This document shows, one piece after another, positions 50,933-61,073 of a DNA stretch of 64,000 nucleotides (position 1 is the stretch's first letter; every line of letters starts with the position of its first letter). The DNA is taken from positions 115,618-179,617 of the forward strand of contig NZ_LJHS01000027.1 in assembly GCF_001296045.1 (NCBI RefSeq). Reading direction: 5' to 3'. The notes beneath the pieces are model-generated. The model saw nothing but the letters and a program-made list of their open reading frames with translations. It searched no databases and was not told where the DNA came from. Source of the stretch: Rhizobium sp. AAP43. Lineage in GTDB: Bacteria; Pseudomonadota; Alphaproteobacteria; Rhizobiales; Rhizobiaceae. The position numbers and the translations under genes are program-made.

Positions 50933-51889
50933 GTGCAAGTGCTACGCATTTCAAGGATCATCGTCTTAGGCTTGGCTCTGCAAGGAGCCCTCTTTGCGCA
51001 GGCAAACGCTGCTCAACCGGTTCCCCCCGGCAACCGGCACGCAGAACAACCCGAAGTTCCCGGCGCTTCCGTGCGCAGAACTCGCGCCGGCAAGACCTCG
51101 TTTGATGATAAATACGAGAAGGTTCGCGAACTTCTGGCGACTGACTCTGCGCTTGTTGGAAAGATCAAGAAGACGGCAGCTGCTTACGGGATCGCGCCCA
51201 TTCACATGGTCGGCGCGATTGTCGGCGAACACACCTATAATGTTGACGCCTATGACAGCCTCCAGAGCTATTACGTTAAGGCAGCATCCTACGCCGGGAA
51301 CAGCTTCCGCTTCGCCTACAAGGACGAGGGCATTTCGGATTTTGTGGCGCGTCCCGAATTCGCTGAATGCGCGGCACTTTCCGACTCCTATCGTCTGTGG
51401 ACATGCCGGGAGAATGTTTGGGAAGCGCAGTTCCGCGGTAAGACAATTGGCGGAAAATCCTATCCGAACAATCGCTTCAGTGCCGTCTTCTTCCAGCCCT
51501 TCTACGCCGGCCAAACGTTTGGTCTTGGCCAGATTAATCCGCTGACGGCGTTGATGCTGTCGGATCTGGTCAGCCAGAAGTCGGGCTATAAAACGCTAGA
51601 CGCTGATGACGCAGCTGGCGTCTATAAGGCGATCATGGATCCCGACATTTCGCTCGCCTTCATGGCAGCGGTGATCCGTAAGTCGATCGATGACTACAAG
51701 ACGATTGCCGACATCGATATCTCGACGAACCCTGGTGTTACGGCGACCCTTTTCAATATCGGTGGATCGCAACAGCGAGCCCGTACGCTTGCGAGCCGTC
51801 GGGCAAGCGGTGCGGCGAATTGGCCCGAAGAGAACTATTACGGCTGGCTGATCAATGATCGGCTGGACGAGCTGGAGCAGCTGCTCTAA
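50933..51889 (+). CDS. DUF1402 family secreted protein, possibly lysozyme-like
   Basis: A rhizobial conserved protein of unknown function. Start at GTG 50933 (AGGA four bases upstream) puts a classical signal peptide first (IIVLGLALQGALFAQANA, cut before AQP), giving 318 residues; the frame is open to GTG 50837, which would bury the signal. The mature part contains MVGAIVGEHTYNVDAYD, TFGLGQINPLTALMLSD and a late MDPDISLAFMAAVIRK ... TLFNIG. These line up in order with the catalytic Glu, GLMQ and YNAG motifs of SLT-type lytic transglycosylases. That relationship is my inference. P450 gene follows 38 bases on. Confidence 0.82.
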   Translation: MQVLRISRIIVLGLALQGALFAQANAAQPVPPGNRHAEQPEVPGASVRRTRAGKTSFDDKYEKVRELLATDSALVGKIKKTAAAYGIAPIHMVGAIVGEHTYNVDAYDSLQSYYVKAASYAGNSFRFAYKDEGISDFVARPEFAECAALSDSYRLWTCRENVWEAQFRGKTIGGKSYPNNRFSAVFFQPFYAGQTFGLGQINPLTALMLSDLVSQKSGYKTLDADDAAGVYKAIMDPDISLAFMAAVIRKSIDDYKTIADIDISTNPGVTATLFNIGGSQQRARTLASRRASGAANWPEENYYGWLINDRLDELEQLL

Positions 51890-51927
51890 CTCCTTGGGAG
51901 TCATTCGGGCTCCGGGGAGACAATCTT

Positions 51928-53331
51928 ATGGACGCAAAGCTTCGGAGCCCCGGTTTTCAACCACCCGCGCCGATACCGCGTACGGTTCCGCCGAGCCGGC
52001 TTGAGATCATTCGAACGGTCTTGAGAAACCCTCTCGAGCTCTGGGGGCTTCCTTCCTACACCTGGCCCTGGATCGTCACCCGATTTTTCGGCCAGACGAC
52101 GATCATCGCCAACGACCCCGGTCTGATCCGGCATGTGCTGGTCGACAATGCAGCAAACTATGAAATGTCCGAAGTCCGCCAGCTTGTGCTGCGGCCGATA
52201 CTGCGTGACGGATTGCTGACGGCTGAAGGCCCTGTGTGGAAGCGGTCGCGAAAAGCGATGGCGCCGGTTTTCACTCCTCGCCATGCGCGAGGCTTTGCCC
52301 TGCAGATGCGCGAACAGAGCGAACTCTTCATTTCCCGTTATGCGGCAGGCGAGGAAGGAGTCGTGCGCGACATTGCCGTGGATATGACGGAACTCACCTA
52401 CGCCATCCTGTCTGAAACGCTGTTTTCTGGCGGCATCGTCTCCGAACAGGGCGATTTCGCCAGGGATGTTGACGACCTCTTGCACAGCATGGGGCGTATC
52501 GATCCTTTCGATCTCCTGCGCGCGCCCAAGTGGGTGCCGCGCCTGACCCGCATTCGCGGCATTGGCGTTTTGAAAAAGTTTCGCGCACTCGTGCGCCGCA
52601 CGATGGACCGGCGGCGACGTCTAATGTCGGAAGATCGAGCCACAGTCCCAGATGATTTTCTTACCCTCCTGCTTGAGCTTGAACGCCCCGATGGACTGAC
52701 CTCCGAGGAGATCGAGGACAATATACTGACTTTCATTGGCGCAGGTCACGAGACGACCGCGCGCGCTCTGGCTTGGACCTTCTATTGTGTGGCCCATTGC
52801 CCGGATGTTCGTCAGGCTATGGAAGCTGAAATCGATACCGTTCTGGCTCAAGCGGTCGATCCCGTCGACTGGCTGGATCGCATGCCGCATGTGCGTGCCG
52901 CCTTCGAGGAGGCAATGCGCCTGTATCCGCCAGCGCCCTCGATCAATCGCGATGCGATTGCCGATGACCGCTATGTGGCATCCAACGGTGAGGTGGTTGA
53001 GATCGAGAAGGGGACGACCGTGCTGGTGATGCCCTGGACGCTGCATCGCCATGAGCTTTACTGGGAAAGCCCTCGTACATTTGACCCCAGCCGATTTCTG
53101 CCTGCGAATCGCGAAAAGATTGGCCGTTTCCAGTACCTACCCTTCGGTGCCGGACCACGGGTCTGCATCGGCGCGACTTTTGCACTGCAGGAAGCCGTGA
53201 TCGCGCTCGCCGTGCTGATGCATCGCTATCGTTTCGATGTCACCCCGGAGACTAAGCCCTGGCCGGTGCAAAAGCTCACAACCCAGCCCGCAGGCGGCTT
53301 ACCGATGCGCGTCACGCCTCGCCACGGCTGA
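51928..53331 (+). CDS. cytochrome P450
   Basis: A soluble bacterial-type P450 monooxygenase of 467 residues. The I-helix oxygen motif is GAGHETTARALAW, ExxR is EEAMRLYPPAPS, and the haem-thiolate loop is FGAGPRVCIGATFA with the axial cysteine. The substrate is unknown, and no ferredoxin or reductase gene is adjacent, so electrons come from elsewhere. The gene lies between the DUF1402 gene and the hydantoinase-like gene, all rightward. Confidence 0.95.
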   Translation: MDAKLRSPGFQPPAPIPRTVPPSRLEIIRTVLRNPLELWGLPSYTWPWIVTRFFGQTTIIANDPGLIRHVLVDNAANYEMSEVRQLVLRPILRDGLLTAEGPVWKRSRKAMAPVFTPRHARGFALQMREQSELFISRYAAGEEGVVRDIAVDMTELTYAILSETLFSGGIVSEQGDFARDVDDLLHSMGRIDPFDLLRAPKWVPRLTRIRGIGVLKKFRALVRRTMDRRRRLMSEDRATVPDDFLTLLLELERPDGLTSEEIEDNILTFIGAGHETTARALAWTFYCVAHCPDVRQAMEAEIDTVLAQAVDPVDWLDRMPHVRAAFEEAMRLYPPAPSINRDAIADDRYVASNGEVVEIEKGTTVLVMPWTLHRHELYWESPRTFDPSRFLPANREKIGRFQYLPFGAGPRVCIGATFALQEAVIALAVLMHRYRFDVTPETKPWPVQKLTTQPAGGLPMRVTPRHG

Positions 53332-53424
53332 TTGCGCCGCCGATCTGGCGCAGCTGCGCTGGAAAAGCGGGTATCTGCCGTGCAATAAGATCCGCTCAAA
53401 GGATCAGCGGGATGAGGAGAGAGC

Positions 53425-55431
53425 GTGTCTGCAGATTTCATGCTCGGCATCGACACGGGTGGCACCTACACGGATGCTGTCATCTATAGCGATACATCGG
53501 GGCTCATAGCCAAGGCCAAGGCGCTGACATCTCGTCATGACCTTGCTGTTGGTATTGGAGAAGCACTGGAAAACGTTCTTCAGACCTCCGGCATCGCGCC
53601 GTCCTCTATCGGACTGGTGTCCTTGTCGACAACGCTTGCGACCAATGCACTGGTTGAGGGGCAGGGCGGTCGCGCCGCCCTCGTCATGATTGGCTTTGGA
53701 CCTGAAGACCTCAAGCGTGACGGGCTTTTTGAGGCCCTTGGCTCGGACCCGGTCGTCTTCCTTGCGGGCGGCCACGATGTGCATGGGAATGAGACGCCTC
53801 TCGATCTCGACGCCTTGGAGGCCGTGCTCGACGATCTCTCGCAGACAGTGTCTTCCTTTGCTGTTGCGGGTTATTTCGCTGTTCGCAATCCAAGCCATGA
53901 GATCAGGGCCCGTGATCTCATTCGTGCCCGGTCAGGCTTGCCGGTCACCTGCAGCCACGAACTATCGTCCAAGCTTGGTGGCCCCCGCCGCGCCTTGACC
54001 ACGCTTCTCAATGCCCGATTGGTCTCCATGATCGATCGCCTGATCGGTTCGGCCGAGCGCTATCTCAGGAACCGTGGCATCAAGGCCCCCTTGATGGTGG
54101 TGCGTGGTGATGGGGCACTGATTTCCTCGGATGAGGCGCGCCTTCGCCCGATCGAAACCATCCTGTCGGGCCCGGCCGCGAGCCTCGTCGGCGCGCGCCA
54201 TCTGACCGGGCACGCCAATGCGGTCGTGTCCGATATCGGTGGCACGACCACGGATGTGGCCGTGATGGAGGATGGATTGCCGCGGCTTGATCGTGACGGT
54301 GCAGTTGTCGGTGGTTATCGCACCATGGTCGAGGCGGTCGCCATGCGGACCTTTGGTCTCGGCGGCGATTCGGAAGTGCGGTTCGATGATCGCGGACTGA
54401 AAGGTCGTATCGAACTTGGACCACGCCGACTTGTGCCCTTGAGCCTTGCAGCATCCCTCCATGAGACGTCAGTCCTGCCGCATCTGGAGCGGCAACTGCG
54501 CAACGCTCACAACGGTCGATATGACGGCCGATTTGCTGTGCGAACTGGCGTACCGGATTCCCTGGCGGCTGGCCTGCAGGTGCAGGAAGCAAGCCTGTTT
54601 GCCCGTCTCGGTGCAGAACCGCTACCGCTGGATCAGTTGATCACGGTTACCCAGCAGGTTGCGACCCTCGACCGCCTCGTTGCCCGCGGCCTCGTACACA
54701 TTTGCGGCCTCACGCCTTCGGATGCCATGCATGTCTTGGGCCGACAGTCACAGTGGAGCCGCCAGGCAGCTGACTTGGGTCTGCAACTGGCCATCCGCCG
54801 CAAGGATGGGTCCGGCAGGCCGATCGCGTCCTCGGCCGAAGACCTGGCTGAAAGGATTGCCGACCGCCTGAGCCGCCAGTCGGTGGAGGTCATTCTGGCA
54901 TCGACCTTGGCGGAAGACGGTCTATCGGACATTGATCCGGCGAAGTCGATTCTAATCGAGCAGGCGTTGAGCCGCAGCGAAGGCATCACCCGGTTTCGCC
55001 TCTCTCTGGATCGCCCCTTGATTGGTCTGGGAGCCTCTGCCGGGGTCTATTATCCGGCGATCGCCGCTATGCTGTCCGCCGAATGCAGTGTTCCGGCCGA
55101 TGCCGATGTGGCCAATGCGATCGGCGCCGTGGTCGGCCAGGTGCGTTGCAGTGTCTCCTTGCTGGTGACGTCTCCCGAAGAAGGCCTCTATATTCTGTCG
55201 GGCGACGGTGCCACGCGGCGCTTTGCCGATGAGGGTCTGGCGCTCGACACAGCGCGAGCCCGAGCCCGCGAACTGGCAATAGAAAGGGCAGAGGCCAGCG
55301 GTGCCGTTGATCTTTCTCTATCCTTCTCGGAGCAGATGGAGGCGCCGGAGATCGAAGGGCGCAAAAGGCTGATTGAGGCACGCATCTTCGCCACCGCCAG
55401 TGGTCGGCCCCGCCATGCACGCGAGGAGTGA
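53425..55431 (+). CDS. hydantoinase A / 5-oxoprolinase-type protein, orphan subunit
   Basis: A 668-residue protein of the HyuA/oxoprolinase family, ATPases of the ASKHA fold that open imide or lactam rings. It has the N-terminal phosphate loop LGIDTGGTYTDAVIY, STTLATNALVEGQGG and a central VVSDIGGTTTDVAVME. Start is GTG 53425 with AGGAG upstream. The usual partner HyuB (about 500-600 residues) is not next to it, so activity as a complex is uncertain. C-terminal half (about 430-660) is less typical. Confidence 0.85.
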   Translation: MSADFMLGIDTGGTYTDAVIYSDTSGLIAKAKALTSRHDLAVGIGEALENVLQTSGIAPSSIGLVSLSTTLATNALVEGQGGRAALVMIGFGPEDLKRDGLFEALGSDPVVFLAGGHDVHGNETPLDLDALEAVLDDLSQTVSSFAVAGYFAVRNPSHEIRARDLIRARSGLPVTCSHELSSKLGGPRRALTTLLNARLVSMIDRLIGSAERYLRNRGIKAPLMVVRGDGALISSDEARLRPIETILSGPAASLVGARHLTGHANAVVSDIGGTTTDVAVMEDGLPRLDRDGAVVGGYRTMVEAVAMRTFGLGGDSEVRFDDRGLKGRIELGPRRLVPLSLAASLHETSVLPHLERQLRNAHNGRYDGRFAVRTGVPDSLAAGLQVQEASLFARLGAEPLPLDQLITVTQQVATLDRLVARGLVHICGLTPSDAMHVLGRQSQWSRQAADLGLQLAIRRKDGSGRPIASSAEDLAERIADRLSRQSVEVILASTLAEDGLSDIDPAKSILIEQALSRSEGITRFRLSLDRPLIGLGASAGVYYPAIAAMLSAECSVPADADVANAIGAVVGQVRCSVSLLVTSPEEGLYILSGDGATRRFADEGLALDTARARARELAIERAEASGAVDLSLSFSEQMEAPEIEGRKRLIEARIFATASGRPRHAREE

Positions 55432-55530
55432 CTTTCTAAAATAGAAATAATATTTGTCATTTATGCCTGATTGACTATCAATTTGTCATGGGGATGACTG
55501 CTGTCACGCAAATATGGAGTGGGAACAGCG

Positions 55531-57702
55531 ATGGTTTACGTCAAGGAAAACGGGCTCTCGATCGACGAGCGGCTTTATGACTTCGTCTGCAAGCATGCCA
55601 TCCCGGGAACCGGCATTGATTCCAAGGCCTTCTTTGCCGGCCTGTCCGACATTATTCATGATCTCGCACCAAAGAATCGTGCCCTTCTCGCCAAACGTGA
55701 CGAATTTCAGGCTCAGATCGACGCATGGTACCGCGAAAATGGTGCACCGGTTGATCTTGCCGCTTATGAAAGTTTCCTCAGGCAGATCGGCTACCTTCTG
55801 CCGGAAGGCGAGGCATTCTCCATAGACACAGGCAATGTCGACGCCGAGATCGCGTCTATTGCCGGTCCACAGCTCGTGGTTCCCGTCATGAACGCCCGCT
55901 ATTCCTTGAATGCTGCCAATGCGCGGTGGGGTTCGCTCTATGATGCGCTTTACGGCACCGATGCCATTTCGGAAGCCGATGGAGCGGAGAAGGGCAAGGG
56001 CTACAATCCCGTGCGCGGCCAGAAGGTCATCGACTGGGCGCGAGACTTCCTCGGCCGGTCCGCCCCGCTGGCAGCTGGCGATTGGTCAAGGGTCGCAGCG
56101 CTCTCGGTCGAAGGTGATTCCCTGTCGATTAAGCTTGCGGATGGCTCCGTTACCGGCTTGGCTGATCCGGCGCAGTTTGCCGGCTATCGTGGGGAACGAT
56201 CCAAGCCTGAAGCCATTATGCTCCGCAAGAACGGTCTGCATGTTGAGATCATGATCGACACCACGGGCGTAATTGGGCGATCAGACCCAGCGGGCATCAA
56301 CGATGTCCGACTCGAATCGGCTATCACCACAATCATGGACTGCGAGGACTCCGTCGCCGCTGTTGATGCCGAAGACAAGGTCGTCGTCTACACGAATTGG
56401 CTGGGCTTGATGCGCGGCGATCTGACTGAAGAAGTCAGCAAGGCCGGCAAGACCTTCACGCGCGCCCTCAACGATGATGTCGACTATGTCGCCCCAGGTG
56501 GAGCAGCAGCGACGCTTCCCGGTCGCTCGCTGATGCTGGTCCGGAATGTCGGCCACCTGATGACCAATCCGGCGATCCTCGACAAGGATGGCAATGAAGT
56601 GCCCGAAGGTATCATGGATGCGGCGGTGACCGGCCTCATCGCACTGCACGACATCGGACCTTCTGGCCGGCGGAAAAACTCGCGCGCCGGCTCGATGTAT
56701 GTCGTCAAACCCAAAATGCATGGCCCCGAAGAGGTTGCCTTCGCCTGCGAGGTCTTCGCGCGCGTCGAAGCCCTTGTTGGCATGGCGCCCAACACGATCA
56801 AGATGGGCATCATGGATGAAGAGCGCCGCACCACCGTGAACCTCAAGGAGTGCATCCGCGCTGCCCGCGAGCGTGTCGTCTTCATTAATACCGGCTTCCT
56901 CGATCGCACTGGCGATGAAATCCATACGTCGATGGAGGCCGGACCAATGATCCGCAAGGGCGACATGAAGCAGGCAGCCTGGATCGCGGCCTATGAAAAC
57001 TGGAATGTCGATATCGGGCTGGAATGCGGTTTGTCGGGCCATGCCCAGATCGGCAAGGGCATGTGGGCCATGCCGGATCTGATGGCTGCCATGCTGGAGC
57101 AAAAGATCGGTCATCCGAAGGCCGGCGCAAACACGGCTTGGGTCCCGTCGCCGACAGCCGCGACGCTGCACGCGACGCACTATCACAGCATCAACGTTGC
57201 AGAGATCCAGCGCGCGTTGATGTCACGTCCACGTGCAGCCCTGTCCGATATCTTGTCCGTACCTGTCGCTGCCAGGCCGAACTGGACGGATGAGGAGATC
57301 CAGCGCGAACTCGACAACAATGCCCAGGGTATTCTGGGCTACGTGGTACGCTGGGTCGACCAAGGGATCGGATGTTCCAAGGTGCCGGACATCAACAATG
57401 TCGGCTTGATGGAAGACCGGGCGACATTGCGGATTTCGGCTCAACACATGGCCAACTGGCTGCACCATGGAATAGCCTCCGAGGCACAGGTCATCGAAAC
57501 GATGAAGCGGATGGCGGTGGTGGTCGATGGCCAGAATGCCGGCGATGCCGCCTATAATCCGATGGCCGTTGACTATGACGGATCCATTGCCTTCCAGGCA
57601 GCCCTTGAGCTCGTTCTCAACGGGCGCAGTCAGCCAAACGGCTATACGGAGCCTGTCTTGCATCGGCGTCGTCTCCAGCTGAAGGCCGCGCAAGCCGCCT
57701 GA
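55531..57702 (+). CDS. glcB: malate synthase G
   Basis: GlcB condenses glyoxylate with acetyl-CoA to malate. Started at ATG 55531 it is 723 residues, the same length as E. coli malate synthase G. Motifs include [54 protein letters not shown] and the C-terminal [19 protein letters not shown]. The frame opens four codons earlier at a GTG. It is monocistronic with a strong terminator; the upstream 99 bases are AT-rich and contain TTGACT. No isocitrate lyase gene is in the window. Confidence 0.97.
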   Translation: MVYVKENGLSIDERLYDFVCKHAIPGTGIDSKAFFAGLSDIIHDLAPKNRALLAKRDEFQAQIDAWYRENGAPVDLAAYESFLRQIGYLLPEGEAFSIDTGNVDAEIASIAGPQLVVPVMNARYSLNAANARWGSLYDALYGTDAISEADGAEKGKGYNPVRGQKVIDWARDFLGRSAPLAAGDWSRVAALSVEGDSLSIKLADGSVTGLADPAQFAGYRGERSKPEAIMLRKNGLHVEIMIDTTGVIGRSDPAGINDVRLESAITTIMDCEDSVAAVDAEDKVVVYTNWLGLMRGDLTEEVSKAGKTFTRALNDDVDYVAPGGAAATLPGRSLMLVRNVGHLMTNPAILDKDGNEVPEGIMDAAVTGLIALHDIGPSGRRKNSRAGSMYVVKPKMHGPEEVAFACEVFARVEALVGMAPNTIKMGIMDEERRTTVNLKECIRAARERVVFINTGFLDRTGDEIHTSMEAGPMIRKGDMKQAAWIAAYENWNVDIGLECGLSGHAQIGKGMWAMPDLMAAMLEQKIGHPKAGANTAWVPSPTAATLHATHYHSINVAEIQRALMSRPRAALSDILSVPVAARPNWTDEEIQRELDNNAQGILGYVVRWVDQGIGCSKVPDINNVGLMEDRATLRISAQHMANWLHHGIASEAQVIETMKRMAVVVDGQNAGDAAYNPMAVDYDGSIAFQAALELVLNGRSQPNGYTEPVLHRRRLQLKAAQAA

Positions 57703-57725
57703 CCCGCTGTTTCCCCGGAACAGAA

Positions 57726-57753
57726 AAAGCCGCCGGATCGCTCCGGCGGCTTT
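57726..57753. terminator. bidirectional terminator between glcB and the L,D-transpeptidase gene
   Basis: A 12-bp perfect stem AAAGCCGCCGGA / TCCGGCGGCTTT with a TCGC tetraloop, A-rich before and T-rich after, lies between converging genes. Confidence 0.93.
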
Positions 57754-57779
57754 GTTTATTGGGCATCTGGAAACAGCTC

Positions 57780-58445
57780 TTACTGCTGCACGATGACCTT
57801 GGCCATACGGCCCGGCTTGACCCGGTTGTAAAGATCAATCACGTCCTGGTTCATCAGGCGGATGCAGCCAGACGAAGCTGCCGTGCCGATGGACTTCCAT
57901 TCTGGCGTTCCATGCAGGCGGAACAGGGTGTCCTGGCCCTCGGCATTGAAGAGGTAAAGCGCGCGTGCACCGAGCGGGTTCGTCAGGCCGGGCTCCATGC
58001 CCTTCTCGACATACTTTGCAATTTCGGGTTTTCGCTCTGCCATTTCCTTTGGCGGATGCCAGGTCGGCCATGCCTGCTTCCAGGCGATATACGCTTCACC
58101 TTCCCAGGCAAATCCCTGTTTGCCGACGCCGATACCATAACGAACGGCCTTGCCGCGTGGCAGCACGTAATAGAGGAAGCGCTCGCGTGTATTGACGATG
58201 ATAGTTCCCGCTTTTTCGGCAGTCTTGTATTCAACGATTTGTCGATGATACTTCTTGTCGAGCTTCTCAACGGGAATCGACGGAAGCGCAAAACCAGCGT
58301 CCGTGACGCCGCCGTAGGAATCGCTGAAGATTTCCACCTTGGTCGTATCAGCGACTTCTTTGGTGTCGCCTGATGTGGTGGTGCAGCCTGCGAGGCCGAG
58401 CGACAGTGCAAGGCCGATCGCGGTTGTAAATGTGCGGAAGCGCAT
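57780..58445 (-). CDS. L,D-transpeptidase lipoprotein (ErfK/YbiS/YcfS/YnhG family)
   Basis: YkuD-domain enzymes form 3-3 peptidoglycan crosslinks or attach proteins to peptidoglycan. The 221-residue protein starts at ATG 58445 with a lipoprotein signal peptide ending LGLAGC (lipidated Cys21). The catalytic motif is HGTPEWKSIG ... SSGCIRLMNQDV with the nucleophilic cysteine. Rhizobiales grow at the pole and carry many L,D-transpeptidases. It converges on glcB. Confidence 0.95.
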   Translation of the reverse strand: MRFRTFTTAIGLALSLGLAGCTTTSGDTKEVADTTKVEIFSDSYGGVTDAGFALPSIPVEKLDKKYHRQIVEYKTAEKAGTIIVNTRERFLYYVLPRGKAVRYGIGVGKQGFAWEGEAYIAWKQAWPTWHPPKEMAERKPEIAKYVEKGMEPGLTNPLGARALYLFNAEGQDTLFRLHGTPEWKSIGTAASSGCIRLMNQDVIDLYNRVKPGRMAKVIVQQ

Positions 58446-58622
58446 GAGATAAGCTCTTGAGATGTGGCGGGGAGATGGTGCCGTGACCATCGTCGAATAT
58501 GGTTTATTTTGGATTAATCTCGGTCAAGCAAGTGTCATCTGTCACCGGCGCCTGATGGGGACAGCAAAGTGGCCGGCCATTGCTTTTTTGCAACAAGGTC
58601 AGGGCCAAAAGAGACTTAATAC

Positions 58623-59099
58623 ATGACGATAGTGTCGATCGGAGTTAACAATCCCCTAATTGACGGGCGACAGTCCGAGCGTGCCATGCTGATTCGCCGG
58701 GGCGTTCAGGTGCTTTTGTCCGAGATGGGCCTTGCGCTTCTGCCCGAATTGACGCTCTCGAATGGGCGCCGTGCCGATCTTATTGCGCTGACCGACAAGG
58801 GCGAGATCTGGATCATCGAGATCAAGTCCTCCGTCGAGGACTTTCGTGTCGACAGGAAGTGGCACGAATATCGAGGCTTTTGCGATCGCTTGTTCTTCGC
58901 TACGCATGCGGGTGTGCCAGCATCCATATTTCCCGAAGACTGCGGACTTCTGCTGTCAGATGGGTATGGTGGCCATATCCTGCGCGACGCACCCGAGCAC
59001 CGCCTTGCGCCGGCCACCCGAAAAGCCGTCACGCTGAATTTTTCGCGGGCGGCAGCGCATCGCCTGATGCAGGCAGAATGGACGGCCCGCACATCTTGA
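58623..59099 (+). CDS. mmcB: MmcB family DNA repair protein
   Basis: MmcB is an alphaproteobacterial PD-(D/E)XK-type putative nuclease protecting against mitomycin C. The 158-residue protein has RRADLIALTDKGEIWIIEIK, giving the D...E-x-K catalytic pattern, then FRVDRKWHEYRGFCDRLFF. I did not find a GTTC-N7-GTTC LexA box in the 177-base upstream gap. Its stop is only two bases from the converging actR stop. Confidence 0.9.
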   Translation: MTIVSIGVNNPLIDGRQSERAMLIRRGVQVLLSEMGLALLPELTLSNGRRADLIALTDKGEIWIIEIKSSVEDFRVDRKWHEYRGFCDRLFFATHAGVPASIFPEDCGLLLSDGYGGHILRDAPEHRLAPATRKAVTLNFSRAAAHRLMQAEWTARTS

Positions 59100-59101
59100 G
59101 A

Positions 59102-59680
59102 CTACTTGGGTGCGCGTTTGGCCAGGATGCGCTGCAAGGTACGCCGATGCATGTTCAGGCGTCTTGCCGTCTCGGACACATTGCGCTCACAGCTTTCATA
59201 CACGCGCTGGATATGCTCCCAGCGAACCCGATCGGCAGACATCGGATTTTCGGGAATTTCCGCCTTTTCGCCCGGCCGCTGGGTGAGGGCGAGATAGATA
59301 TCGTCCGCATCCGCCGGCTTTGCAAGATAGTCGAGGGCGCCGAGTTTAACAGCTGTCACGGCCGTGGCGATGTTTCCATATCCGGTCAGGACAATGATAC
59401 GTGTGTCGCTCCGGCGCTCCCGTATGGCTTCAATGACATCGAGCCCGTTCCCGTCACCGAGCCTGAGGTCGACCACGGCGAAGCTTGGGGGGGCCTCCTT
59501 GGCCCTGGCAACGCCTTCAGCGACGGATCCGGCGAGATCTACTACAAATCCCCGGCTTTCCATCGCCCGGGCAAGGCGCCGAAGAAAAGGAGCGTCATCA
59601 TCAACGATCAGCAAAGTGGGGTTCGGCCCCAGTGCAGAACTGCCGGTAGAGTTCACGGTCTGCGATACGACATCGGTCAT
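59102..59680 (-). CDS. actR: response regulator ActR (RegA/PrrA family)
   Basis: ActR, with ActS, controls acid tolerance, redox and microaerobic genes in rhizobia. The 192-residue protein (ATG 59680; an in-frame TTG nine bases upstream is less likely) has a receiver domain with IVDDDAPF, phospho-aspartate in AVVDLRLGDGNG and the lysine in LAKPADADD. A proline-bearing linker leads to the highly conserved Fis-type helix-turn-helix NVSETARRLNMHRRTLQRIL. It follows actS after 72 bases. Confidence 0.96.
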   Translation of the reverse strand: MTDVVSQTVNSTGSSALGPNPTLLIVDDDAPFLRRLARAMESRGFVVDLAGSVAEGVARAKEAPPSFAVVDLRLGDGNGLDVIEAIRERRSDTRIIVLTGYGNIATAVTAVKLGALDYLAKPADADDIYLALTQRPGEKAEIPENPMSADRVRWEHIQRVYESCERNVSETARRLNMHRRTLQRILAKRAPK

Positions 59681-59752
59681 GAGTGACAACCTTGGAATTG
59701 TTCTAACGTGGTCCTGTGCGAGTATATGGTCCTCACACCCCGGAAGGTAAAG

Positions 59753-61054
59753 TCATAAAGCCGTATCGACTTCCATGTATTCGCGCGGCCATGTGACGAT
59801 GACTCGCGCACCGGGTCGCGCCGGGGCGCCGTTCTCGAAACGCAGGCTGGCGCCTGATCTCTCCAGGAGCGTTTTGGCGATGAATAGGCCCAAACCCAAA
59901 CCGCCCGCCCGGGAGTCGCGCTGACGGCTGGTTACGTAGGGTTCGCCGATCCGTTGAAGGACCCCCGCTGAGAAACCATCACCGTCGTCTTCGATCGTCA
60001 CCCGTACTTCCGAATTGCTGTATTCGGTCGTCACCGTGACCTTCGACTGTGCATAGTCGACGGCGTTTTCGAGCAAATTACCAAGGCCGTAGAGGATGGC
60101 GGGATTGCGGGCGCCGACCGGTTCATTCCCCCTGTCGCTTTTCTCAATGAGTTCGACAACGATGCCGAACTCTCGGTGCGGCGCGATTACTTCCTCGATC
60201 ATCGAGGAAAGCGGCAATTGGCGCATATGCGCCTCGCCATCCGAGGTCAGGGTCGTCAAACGACGCAGAATGTCCCGGCATCGCTCGCTCTGGCTCCGGA
60301 GCAACTGCACGTCCTCCCGATAGCGCTCGTCATTGCCCAACTCCCGCTCCATTTCCTTCGCGACCACGCTGATCGTCGCGAGCGGTGTCCCCAGCTCATG
60401 GGCAGCTGCGGCAGCGAGTCCATCCAGCTGATGCAGATGCTTTTCCCGCTGGAGAATGAGCTCCGTCGCGGTCAGTGCATCGGCGAGCAAGGTTGATTCC
60501 TGGGAGACGCGATAGGCGTAAAAGGCAGCGAACGCCGTCATCGACACGATCGAGCTCCACATGGCCAGCTGCAGGAGCGGATGAACTTCGAGCGCCTGCC
60601 CGTCGAACCAAGGCAGTGAATAGGGCGTGAACGCGAATAGAGTGATGAAGGCGAGCGCGGTGACGAAAAGCGCGATGGACTGCCGACTTGGCTGCGATGC
60701 GAACGAAATGATGACCGGAATACAAATCAGCGGCGCGAAGGGATTGCTCAAGCCGCCGGTGATGAAAAGGAGCCCCCCCATCTGGAAAAGATCGAGCGCC
60801 AGGACAGCAAAGGCTGCAGCCGGTTCAAGACGATAGGTTGCAGGAAAGGCAATCGACAGGAAGGTATTGGCAGCAGCCAACGCTCCGATCAATACGAAGC
60901 AGGCGGTAAGGGGCAGCGAAAACTGGAACCAGAATGCCACTAGCACCACCGTCAGCAGCTGTCCGGCGACCGCGACCCAGCGCAATCTGACCAGTGTTTC
61001 AAGCCTGAGCCGTCGACTGGACGGACCAAACTTTGCGGCAAGATCAATGTTCAT
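59753..61054 (-). CDS. actS: redox sensor histidine kinase ActS (RegB/PrrB family)
   Basis: ActS is the membrane sensor for ActR. The 433-residue protein has about six transmembrane segments in residues 25-182, with the quinone-site heptapeptide GGLSNPF (100-106) typical of RegB. The H-box is AAAHELGTPLATI (His219) and a redox-active cysteine equivalent to RegB Cys265 is seen in SERCRDILRRL (Cys259). HATPase motifs are NLLENAVDYA, DDGDGFS and GLGLGLFIAKTL. hrpB lies upstream on the same strand. Confidence 0.96.
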   Translation of the reverse strand: MNIDLAAKFGPSSRRLRLETLVRLRWVAVAGQLLTVVLVAFWFQFSLPLTACFVLIGALAAANTFLSIAFPATYRLEPAAAFAVLALDLFQMGGLLFITGGLSNPFAPLICIPVIISFASQPSRQSIALFVTALAFITLFAFTPYSLPWFDGQALEVHPLLQLAMWSSIVSMTAFAAFYAYRVSQESTLLADALTATELILQREKHLHQLDGLAAAAAHELGTPLATISVVAKEMERELGNDERYREDVQLLRSQSERCRDILRRLTTLTSDGEAHMRQLPLSSMIEEVIAPHREFGIVVELIEKSDRGNEPVGARNPAILYGLGNLLENAVDYAQSKVTVTTEYSNSEVRVTIEDDGDGFSAGVLQRIGEPYVTSRQRDSRAGGLGLGLFIAKTLLERSGASLRFENGAPARPGARVIVTWPREYMEVDTAL

Positions 61055-61073
61055 CGGCAGTGTCCTTCTTCTG

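Noticed and set aside
58446..58622. LexA operator before mmcB.
   Set aside because: No GTTC-N7-GTTC pattern was found on either strand.
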